Assembly: GCA_949358305.1 (NCBI GenBank)
Contig: CASHSZ010000001.1
Span: forward strand, 404,501-462,500
Length of the DNA: 58,000 nt
Direction of reading: 5' to 3'
Origin: Strigamia acuminata
Lineage: Eukaryota; Arthropoda; Chilopoda; Geophilomorpha; Linotaeniidae
Part shown: piece by piece, positions 1 through 7,870 of the stretch
Numbering within the stretch: the stretch's first letter is position 1
How the letters are laid out: the number at the start of each line of letters is the position of its first letter
Made by a program: the position numbers and the translations under genes
Notes under the pieces: generated by a model
The model's input: only the letters and a program-made list of their open reading frames with translations
Told to the model about the DNA's origin: nothing
Database searches by the model: none

Positions 1-364
1 GGCTACGACAATCAGAGATTCGAATCTTTCCTGGGATTCGGATGTGATTCGGAAAGATTTAGATGATTATTTTAATAAAAAAGTGGAATATATTTTAACT
101 TTTGTCCAATTTTCGACAAAAAATTCAAAATTTTTATAAAATGTAAAGATTCAGGATTCGGGCATTCGGGCATTCGGAACGGTATTCATAAATTGAATAA
201 AGTTTTGGAAACTTCAGTGTGTTTTTTATTAGACTGGGGATTTGCTCTCTTCGTAGCCTGGTACTATTTATTTATTTAAAAATTAGACAAGACATAAGTT
301 AACAACATTTATTTGCCAAGATATAATTTTAATTTTGCTTCGTAATTACTAGCAAAATTTGTAA
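1..364. other. AT-rich intergenic sequence
   Basis: I see no gene, repeat boundary or regulatory motif that I can support. The stretch ends at the TTAA (365-368) that is the left target site of the TTAA element described next. Confidence 0.6.
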
Positions 365-372
365 TTAAAGGT

Positions 373-679
373 TGTTGCGGATGCAACTCAAAATGTTATG
401 TTGAACAAATAAAAGTTACTTTGGATACTTGATGGTTGTTGAATTTGGTTGAATCTTGTGGATGACAAATAAAGCATGCGTACACACGGATTTACATTTG
501 AACAGTGTTTAATTTATTCAAAACAGGAAATAGGTAAATGTTCTATTTCCCCCCTTAATCCATCAATAAAATGTCCCAATACAGAGTGGGTCACCGAAGT
601 GACCCTCTGGTGGCCAAACATGGCGCCACCTCCAATTCCCCCCTAAACGTTGGCTTCTACAGGAACTCCAGTTTCCACA
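373..679 (-). repeat. 3' LTR of the BEL element
   Basis: 307 bp, the same as 5951-6257 apart from one visible substitution. The polyprotein frame stops at 643, a short way inside this LTR. The target duplication aaggt precedes it at 368-372. Confidence 0.93.
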
Positions 680-3045
680 GTCCCCCCCTCCCGGGGACGT
701 TCCAACTCGTTTTCAATTTCCAGTGGACACAGTCGTTGTATCGGTCGGCGAAGCTTGGTTCGGTTGGGAAGCTGTAACTCACAAGATCTAATTAATCCGT
801 CGCGACCGACTTTTACGTCGGTTATTCTTCCTATTTTCCAAGTAAGTCTTGGCTGATTTTGATCTTCAATCAGAGCCAAGTCGCCCACTCGAAACTTTGC
901 GTCGCTCGAATTTCCCCTTTGTTGTCGCAGCTCGACGAGGTACTCATGCGTCCACCTCTTCCAGAAGTGGGCAATAATCGTCTGGCGTTGTTTCCAAATT
1001 CGTAAAATCTGGGCCTGTGTCTCCGGTCGATCTACAGTGCTAGGGACGTTAGGTAAACTTATTATACGCTTTCCCACAAGAAAATGTGCGGGTGTGAGTG
1101 GATCCGGTTCCGCTGGACTATCGTAGACATATGTCAACGGCCGTGAGTTTATCACAGCCTCCACTTCGACCAACACAGTCGAGAGTCCTTCGTAGCTCAG
1201 GGACGTGCGACCGATTGTTTTCTTTAAAGCGATTTTCACTGACCGCACCATGCGTTCCCAGAAACCGCCCCACCACGGTGCGGTCTCGACGATGAACTTC
1301 CACGTAATTCTTCGCACGTCTAGAAACTGTCGAAATCGACCCACCAACACTTCGTTTAAAAACACACTTAATTCACGGTCAGCTCTTTTAAAGGTTTTTG
1401 CGTTATCTGAGTAAATGGTCGTTGGTATTCCTCTTCTGCCGACAAACCGCTTAAACGTATCCACAAATCGATCCGTCGACAAATTCGAAAGTATTTCTAA
1501 GTGTACGGCTCTCGTGACCGCGCACGTAAACAATGCGATATAAAGTTTTTCACCTTGATTGGAGTACAGCGGTCCCGCGAAATCCACGCCACTTGTTTCG
1601 AATGGCGCACTCGGTGTTACGCGGTCGAGTGGCATCAGTCCCCATCGTTCTTTCGCCAATCGTCCCTGCATTTTTCGGCAGAGCACGCATTTGCTCAGTA
1701 CCGCCTTGATTGTTTTCCTGGCTCGTGGGATCCAAAATCGTTCGCGAAAACTGCTGAGCGTGTCTGCCAGTCCTCCATGCATTGTTCGTTCGTGCTCTTC
1801 TGTAATAATCAAATTCGTTACATAATTGTTACACGGCAAGATGTATGGCTCTCGGATGTCGCGTTCAATTTCTGCTAGCGCCCATCTGTGTGTTGCACGC
1901 ATCAATTCGTTCTCGTCTATCGTCGGGGAAAATTGCAACAGCGGTGAGGTTTTTTCTACGAGTTCTCCTTTCTGTAGACACTTTAGTTCTCGATGAAAAT
2001 AAAAGTTTTGTAAGTATTTTATCCAATATCTCTCTCCCTTTTCAATCTCGTCTCCGCTCAATTCTCCCGTGATTTTATCTTTACTTCGCAAGTTTTTAAC
2101 AAACCGTAATACCCAAGCAGTCGTTCTCTTTAATTTCGACCATCGACTGAACCTTGTGTAGTCAATTATCTGGATTTGTTCATTTATCGCGTTCACTTGG
2201 ACTTCTTCGCTCGTATCCGTTGTTTTCACAATGTCAGTTTCAGTTGGCCAATTCGAATCGTCGCCACTCAACCACTGCGGTCCTTTCTGCCAAAAATCAC
2301 TATTTGTTAGTTCTTGTACCGTTACGCCCCGTGTTAGTAGGTCTGCCGGATTCTCCTTGCCCGGGCAGTGGCGCCAACAGCTGGTGTTTACTGTTTCCCC
2401 AATCTCCTTTACACGATTGAGGACAAATGTGACGGGACGATTCTTCGTTTCTCGCAACCAACACAGCACTATTTTCGAGTCAGTCCAAATTGTTACATTG
2501 TCGTATCCGATTGTCGACTGCAGCGTCGGCACAAGTCGGGCTGCCAGCAATGCTCCCATCAGTTCTAGTTTAGGAAGGGTTAGTTCCTTAAGTGGTGCTA
2601 CTCTGCATTTGGAAACGATAAAAGTAATGTTAATTGCACTTGTATTCGAGTCCAGGACTCGAGCATAAGCTACCACGCCATATGCCCGAGGACTGGCGTC
2701 GCAGAAAATGTGAATTTCCTTTTTTACATTAATTCCTCCCCAGTTTAATAAATTTCGTGGAATTTTTAAATCATTTAGATATGGTATCTGAGCACACCAT
2801 TCTTCCCAAGTTTTTTTCACATATTCTGGGATTTTCTCGTCCCATCCAACCCCAAGTTTCCATAATTCTTGAAATAAAATTTTAGCCGTGACCACAAAGG
2901 GATGAGCAAATCCCAATGGGTCGAAAATCATAGCTGTTGTTCTAATAATTGATCGTTTCGTGTATTTAGTTAATTCAACCCCGTTAATTAATTCAGTAAT
3001 GTCTAAACTTAATTCATCGGTTCTTGTGTTCCACCCCACCCCCAA
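643..3045 (-). pseudogene. BEL/Pao pol, second part: RNase H and integrase
   Basis: This frame continues the polyprotein after the frameshift. Its first ~20 residues take over the sequence that goes out of frame upstream, so the start at 3045 is not a biological start. It holds the Pao peptidase/connection region, an RNase H domain (IFCDASPRAYG, TLPKLELMGA, WTDSKIVLCWL), an integrase zinc domain (H...H then CVLCRKMQ) and the integrase core with acidic residues in SGVDFAGPLY, TIYSDNAKTF and WERMVRSVK. It stops at 643 inside the 3' LTR. All domains look intact, so the only clear lesions are the frameshift and the protease triplet. Confidence 0.88.
681..693 (-). other. Polypurine tract of the BEL element
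   Basis: On the element strand a purine run with GGGAGGGGGGGA lies directly before the 3' LTR. This is the expected position for priming plus-strand DNA synthesis. Confidence 0.75.
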
Positions 3046-5894
3046 AACTTTGGTCTCTTGTTGAGAGAGAGAGATTCTTCACAAGTCGGGTCATCAGTTA
3101 CAATTATTTTTCTCAGCTCTTCACAGTTGGTTTTCCACTTAGTTAGTCTCATATCCGCTTTCCTCAGAATTTCACAACTTTCACGGTACAGTCTTATAGC
3201 GGTCGTTAATTTGTTTAAACTTGAAATGAGGTCGTCTACGTACCGATCGTCCTCCAATCGCTTGCATGTTTCCGGATATTCTTTCTTGAAGTCTTCGACA
3301 TGATGATCGATGGTGGCCGAGAGGAGAAAAGGGCTGGGGGATGTACCAAATGGCACTCGTGTTTGTCTGAGTTCCCTTATCTTCGCTGGTTCGGTTCCAT
3401 TCCAGTCTTCCTCGAGCCAAAGAAATCTCATGACATCGCGTTCTTTTTTCTTCAAATGGATGCGATGGAAGGCCTTTTCAATATCCGCGATGGCTGCGAT
3501 GATTCCTGTTCTAAATTTGAGAATCACGTTTAGTAACTTTGGCAATAAGTTCGGTCCCTTGTATAAACAGTCGTTCAATGAGAAGCATCCTTTCGCGTGT
3601 GAGGAAGCGTCGTACACGATTCTAAGTTTGGTCGTTGCTCTTGTCTCGTCGATCACGGGTCTGTGTGGAATATAATAAATTGGGTTATTTTCTCCAGTTT
3701 CCTGTGGTACTTCTTCGACAATTCCAGTTCTAAGTTGCTCCGTGATCACTTCTTTGTATTGTAAATACAGCTTCGGATTTTTCCTAAATCGATTGACCAA
3801 ACTCCAAAATCTTTTTAATGCTGGTTGTCGGTTGTCGTCCAGTTCTTTGGCGTTCAGTTTCCACGGCAGTTCGACCTCGTAGTGGTCTTTTACCCACTCG
3901 ATGCTTTCTTTGAATCGCTTTAACGTTTGTTCCTCGTCCTCGTTTTGTTCCACGGTCTCGTGTTTAATCCCGATTGCCTCCAAACTCCAAAATTTCTCCA
4001 AAAGCTCATTAGTATTGTCAATTACAAGGATTTTATTTACCCGTACGAGCGCCGATACTGTCTCTTTATTCTCCCCAGATAAGCCGTGCAAAGTCCAACC
4101 GAAAATCGTTTCTATTGCCATTAAACTTTCTCCAAGTCGGTGTTGTTTTCCGGTGGTCACTTTCCAAAAATTGTCCACTCCGATCAAAATCGAAACTCCA
4201 TCGTCCATTTGAACATTTCCGTTGCTTGCCAATTTGATGTTGTGTTTCTTCAGTTCGTTCAGTATTCTCTGGTCAGTCTGTCCCTTCAGCGCTGGTGTGA
4301 TCCACGGAGTTTCTAGTGCTTCGACTTCTAAATTAAAGGCAACATTATCGCAATTATTCATTAACAGTTTCACTCGATTTCTCTTCGCAATTGTTGGCTC
4401 GGTTGCTCCAAAGGTTAACAATGCAATATCTTGTTCGCCAACTCGTTCTAAGTTCAGTTCTCGAGACAACTTCTCCGTAATAAATGTCTTCTGCGATCCG
4501 CCATCCAAAAAACACTGTACTTTACGCTTTTTCGATTGTCCGCACGCATCTACAACGAGTACTTGCAAAAACATCACGGATACTGGTTGTTCCTGCTCCA
4601 AAACGGCGGATGAGGTCAGTGTCTCGATTGGTTTCTTCTCTTCAGCGTCGCACAGGTAAGTGTGGTGATTCTTTTCGCAGTTCTTGCATCGAAATCGAGT
4701 TTTGCATCTGGAGGCGATGTGTCCCTCCTTGAGACAACGATAGCATCTTCGAAACTTCATGCACGCAGCTTTACGTTCGGCAAGAGTCAGCGGGCAGTTT
4801 GGGCTCGTATGCTCTTCTTTTTGACAAAATGTGCATTTGTACGTGATTGTTGTCAAAGCTGCGGCGGAACCAAGTGGATTATTCTTTGTATTTATTTTCT
4901 TAGTTACCTCCTCTTGTTTTTTCGTAGTAGTTTCTTTCTTTTCGATCAAGTTGTTTTTATCACTCATCGCCTTCGTCCTCTCGCGCATCTCGATTTCGAA
5001 TCGGAAAAACTTCAGAAAATCTGTCATCGACCATGGTAATTCGCCTCTGGATCTGGAAAAGTCGTGTTGCATCGAATCGGGCGTCGCACGAGTTAAAATT
5101 GGGCCCAAGAGTGCCCCAAACGTTGATGCATCCACTCCTAAATTTCCTAAACTTGTTATGTGAAGGTCGCAATAATCATAAAGTTCTCGAAGTGCAACAA
5201 CATCTTCTGCATTTTTCACGGGCTTCATCTCCAAGAACTTCTGCATGTGTGCATTTATTATCAAGTCCGGTTTACCAAATCTACTTGCCAACAAACCGAC
5301 CGCGCTGTCGTAATTTTCATCCGTTACCGTGAGTCCACTTATCGCGTTGGCGGCCAATCCTTCGACCAACGATCGTAAATACACGAACTTCGCCGTTTTG
5401 GGAAGCGAAGTGTTGTTATGCACGCTTAACTGGAAGTCTCCCCAGAATTGAGTCCACGTTTCGGGTGTTCCTCTGAATTTGGCAATTTCCAGCTTCGGCA
5501 ATTTCATGCTTGTGTATTGTTGGCCTCCGATCGGCGTATTAACGATAACGGGATTAATAAGTGGTAAGTTTGGATTTAGTACTTGCGGTTTCAGTCGTGT
5601 GATTTCTTTCAAAGCCATTTCCAGCGTGATTTTTGCTGCTACCAATTCGTCTTGGAACTCCTCGGCTCCAATCGTATCGTCCGTGACTTCGTCAATGTCG
5701 GTGATGGCGTCGGCCACCAGAATGTCCAACTTCTCGATCTTTGGTCCCTTTAAAAGTAACTGTGCTTGTATGCATAAAAGTTTTACTTCATTTACCGGAT
5801 CTTGTTTTATTTCATGTTTCAATGTGTTGAAAATATTTCGAATGTTAGTCCTCGCGGCTTCCCTTTGTCTTCGATTCTTCTCCAAATCCGTCAT
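3009..5894 (-). CDS. BEL/Pao gag-protease-reverse transcriptase
   Basis: The frame is open from 5969, but that upstream ATG lies in the LTR and its first residues overlap the primer binding site, so I place the start at the next ATG (5894, MTDLEKNRRQ). Counting residues from 5969, a gag region of the BEL type lies at about 150-310, three zinc knuckles (CTFCQKEEHTSPNC, CYRCLKEGHIASRC and CKNCEKNHHTYLC) at about 375-440, an aspartic protease motif FLDGGSQKTFI at about 487-497, and reverse transcriptase with the catalytic YVDD at about 910-913. The protease triplet reads DGG where DSG or DTG is normal. The frame ends early at a one-base frameshift around 3030-3055; the rest of pol lies in the overlapping frame 643-3045. 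BEL elements normally keep one long frame, so this is a broken copy. Confidence 0.9.
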   Translation of the reverse strand: MTDLEKNRRQREAARTNIRNIFNTLKHEIKQDPVNEVKLLCIQAQLLLKGPKIEKLDILVADAITDIDEVTDDTIGAEEFQDELVAAKITLEMALKEITRLKPQVLNPNLPLINPVIVNTPIGGQQYTSMKLPKLEIAKFRGTPETWTQFWGDFQLSVHNNTSLPKTAKFVYLRSLVEGLAANAISGLTVTDENYDSAVGLLASRFGKPDLIINAHMQKFLEMKPVKNAEDVVALRELYDYCDLHITSLGNLGVDASTFGALLGPILTRATPDSMQHDFSRSRGELPWSMTDFLKFFRFEIEMRERTKAMSDKNNLIEKKETTTKKQEEVTKKINTKNNPLGSAAALTTITYKCTFCQKEEHTSPNCPLTLAERKAACMKFRRCYRCLKEGHIASRCKTRFRCKNCEKNHHTYLCDAEEKKPIETLTSSAVLEQEQPVSVMFLQVLVVDACGQSKKRKVQCFLDGGSQKTFITEKLSRELNLERVGEQDIALLTFGATEPTIAKRNRVKLLMNNCDNVAFNLEVEALETPWITPALKGQTDQRILNELKKHNIKLASNGNVQMDDGVSILIGVDNFWKVTTGKQHRLGESLMAIETIFGWTLHGLSGENKETVSALVRVNKILVIDNTNELLEKFWSLEAIGIKHETVEQNEDEEQTLKRFKESIEWVKDHYEVELPWKLNAKELDDNRQPALKRFWSLVNRFRKNPKLYLQYKEVITEQLRTGIVEEVPQETGENNPIYYIPHRPVIDETRATTKLRIVYDASSHAKGCFSLNDCLYKGPNLLPKLLNVILKFRTGIIAAIADIEKAFHRIHLKKKERDVMRFLWLEEDWNGTEPAKIRELRQTRVPFGTSPSPFLLSATIDHHVEDFKKEYPETCKRLEDDRYVDDLISSLNKLTTAIRLYRESCEILRKADMRLTKWKTNCEELRKIIVTDDPTCEESLSLNKRPKFWGWGGTQEPMN

Positions 5895-5931
5895 TGTGAT
5901 CGATTTTCCTTGGTTTTTTCTTTTAAAAGGT

Positions 5932-5949
5932 CTCGGGTTTTCGGCACCA
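5932..5949 (-). other. Primer binding site of the BEL element
   Basis: Directly inside the 5' LTR, after one extra base, the element strand reads TGGTGCCGAAAACCCGAG. The leading TGG is complementary to the CCA end of a tRNA. I cannot say which tRNA is used. Confidence 0.7.
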
Positions 5950-5950
5950 A

Positions 5951-6257
5951 TGTTGCGGATGCAACTCAAAATGTTATGTTGAACAAATAAAAGTTACTTT
6001 GGATACTTGATGGTTGTTGAATTTGGTTGAATCTTGTGGATGACAAATAAAGCATGCGTACACACGGATTTACATTTGAACAGTGTTTAATTTATTCAAA
6101 ACAGGAAATAGGTAAATGTTCTATTTCCCCCCTTAATCCATCAATAAAATGTCCCAATACAGAGTGGGTCACCGAAGTGACCCTCTGGTGGCCAAACATG
6201 GCGCCACTTCCAATTCCCCCCTAAACGTTGGCTTCTACAGGAACTCCAGTTTCCACA
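5951..6257 (-). repeat. 5' LTR of the BEL element
   Basis: 307 bp; on the element strand it starts TGTGGAAACTGG and ends with CCGCAACA, the usual TG...CA ends. It carries AATAAA-like motifs and is almost identical to 373-679. The target duplication aaggt follows at 6258. Confidence 0.93.
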
Positions 6258-6258
6258 A

Positions 6259-6299
6259 AGGTCAAGTGAACTGAGTGGGTTTTTTGTATTTTATGAAAG
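6259..6299 (+). repeat. Left terminal inverted repeat of the TTAA element
   Basis: Begins AGGTCAAGTGAACTGAG and is identical over 41 bp to the reverse complement of 6929-6969. Its first bases are duplicated left of the BEL insertion because the BEL target duplication (aaggt) overlaps the very end of this repeat. Confidence 0.85.
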
Positions 6300-6539
6300 A
6301 GCTTAATAAAAAATTATTATTCATGTTTAAAAAAATTTTTTTTGTGCAATTATTATTAAACTACGACAATGTGAAAATTCGAATTCTTCAGTGTAATGCA
6401 TGATGGTTGTAGGCTGGATGACCTACGTCATCAGTTCTGTATGGGTATTGTTGCGCATGCGCAACAAACGTGTCGTCTGCAAATGCGCATCAAGCCTGAT
6501 GCGCATGTGCAAACGACTGTTTCCCGACTGTTTCCCGAA

Positions 6540-6751
6540 ATTTCAATTTCATCGCTGCCGCTACTTGAGGTTGAATTATCTGGCTCTAATTCATGAGGGG
6601 TAATTGAATATCTATTCTCAAATTCTTGTCCATCATCATCATCACTAATACTATATTCAGATTTGTCTAAATCAAAACTAGTATAATCAGAAATATCTGA
6701 ATGTGAATTTGAATCCGTATCCTCGGTCGAAATAATATCAAGGTCAGCCAT
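6540..6751 (-). pseudogene. Acidic N-terminal fragment, probably of a piggyBac-type transposase
   Basis: From the ATG at 6751 the minus strand encodes about 70 residues starting MADLDIISTEDTDSNSH. They are very rich in Asp, Ser and Glu, with a DDDDGQEFENRY stretch and a later TSSSGSDEIE. Acidic, serine-rich starts like this are common in piggyBac-derived proteins. After about residue 70 the frame runs into palindromic GC-rich sequence (TGCGCATGCGCA type) and no DDE catalytic core follows. The location inside 41-bp inverted repeats flanked by TTAA is the main support. Similarity to a real transposase is inferred from composition only. Confidence 0.45.
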
Positions 6752-6928
6752 TATGGATCCAACCTAACCTCAGAACTAGTTCCGGGTCAACTCAACTAGA
6801 GAACTGACAACGTCATACTCCCATGATGCTTTGTCTTGTCAACACACGATATTGGGATTGTTATTAAACAATGATAAATGCCCAAAAAAAAATTTTTTTT
6901 TACATGAAAAATAGTTTTATGTTAGTTT

Positions 6929-6969
6929 CTTTCATAAAATACAAAAAACCCACTCAGTTCACTTGACCT
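6929..6969 (-). repeat. Right terminal inverted repeat of the TTAA element
   Basis: The reverse complement matches 6259-6299 at all 41 positions and is followed directly by TTAA at 6970-6973. After the perfect part both sides continue into A/T-rich sequence with looser similarity. Confidence 0.85.
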
Positions 6970-6973
6970 TTAA

Positions 6974-7813
6974 TACATACCGGTACCGGTATTTCATAAA
7001 TTTAGGCTCATTTTGTTCATCTCGGCGAGCTGATTATTCAATTTAATATCAAATTCCTTGCAATTTATTCCTTCATTTGAAGAGAAAAACAGTGCAAGTT
7101 GTTTGAAACCATAATAGATAGAGGAAAATTATGAGATATCAGTGGGATGAATTGTATAATAATGTTGACAGATTGCACTTGGCACCATAGAGAATATATG
7201 AAAGAGTAAACATTTCTTGAAATATACTGTAAAAATAGATAATTTTTTTTTAAATATGCCGAGCCACTAATACTGTGCAATACGTATTTTGGTCTTGACT
7301 CCAAAATAGAGGCAAAACGTAGACAAAATTTAGGTAAAACGTTCAAAATAGTTGCAAACACATGGGATGTCAATCGCATAGAATGGGGGGTCCAAGTAGT
7401 GCAAATGGAGGGTCAATTAGTGGGGTGCAAATTAAATTTATTTTGGGGTACAAATGGGATAAAAAGGAGGTTTAATAATATATCCCCGATAATCTATAAT
7501 GCTAGAGTAAATGTCAAGGGCAAAGTTGTAGAGCATCATTTATTTACTGTCAGTACAATGATATTATATAAACAGTATGCAAATGGGGAAAGTTTTCCAG
7601 AAAACCAACAAAAGCTATCAACTTACTTTTATCCTTGAAAAGCGATTTGACAAACAGAAATATATATATTATTTAATGTAGTTCAACCACGAAATGTTTA
7701 GAACAGGTGTTCTTCTTTCATAACGTCGAGAGCGAACTGTCAAGATTCTTATACAATTCTTTGAATAATTGCCACGAATCAGATTCGTCATAATTTTCCT
7801 TTATCCAATACTG
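6974..7813. other. AT-rich intergenic sequence upstream of gene A
   Basis: No supported gene. The last ~170 bases resemble, weakly, the sequences just upstream of genes B and C, so the proximal promoter is probably shared by descent. A 79-codon ORF at 7399-7638 has no paralog near B or C and no recognisable motif. Confidence 0.5.
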
Positions 7814-7822
7814 TATATAAAA
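7814..7822 (+). promoter_or_regulatory. TATA box of gene A
   Basis: TATATAAAA lies 57 bp before the ATG. The same motif at the same spacing precedes genes B and C. The stretch from the TATA box to the ATG is strongly conserved (it contains ttttcatt...aatagg), which fits a short 5' UTR of about 25-30 bases. Confidence 0.75.
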
Positions 7823-7870
7823 TGAAAACCAGCAAAGGGACAACAGTTTTCATTGCAATAGGTTTTCATC

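Larger units (their letters stand above)
373..6257 (-). mobile_element. BEL/Pao LTR retrotransposon, nearly complete
   Basis: The element is 5,885 bp on the minus strand, bounded by 307-bp LTRs and flanked by a 5-bp target duplication (aaggt at 368-372 and 6258-6262). In order it carries a 5' LTR, a primer binding site, gag with zinc knuckles, protease, reverse transcriptase, RNase H, integrase, a polypurine tract and the 3' LTR. The two LTRs differ at only one base that I can see (near 630 versus 6208), so the insertion is recent. A single-base frameshift in the polymerase region and an unusual protease triplet suggest this copy cannot make a complete polyprotein. It sits inside the end of a TTAA element. 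Confidence 0.95.
365..6973 (-). mobile_element. Non-autonomous TTAA (piggyBac-like) element, split by a BEL retrotransposon
   Basis: Two 41-bp terminal inverted repeats match perfectly: the left is 6259-6299 (its first four bases also stand at 369-372, left of the BEL insertion) and the right is 6929-6969. Each is bordered by TTAA (365-368 and 6970-6973). Without the BEL element the unit is about 711 bp. TTAA target duplication is the hallmark of piggyBac-type transposases, although these ends (AGGTCAAGTG...) are not the usual CCY-type piggyBac ends. The interior holds a fragment that looks like an acidic transposase N-terminus on the minus strand, so I infer an internally deleted copy that needs a transposase supplied from elsewhere. 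Confidence 0.75.

Noticed and set aside
7399-7638. 79-codon ORF upstream of gene A
   Set aside because: No motif, no paralog near B or C, and base composition like its surroundings.
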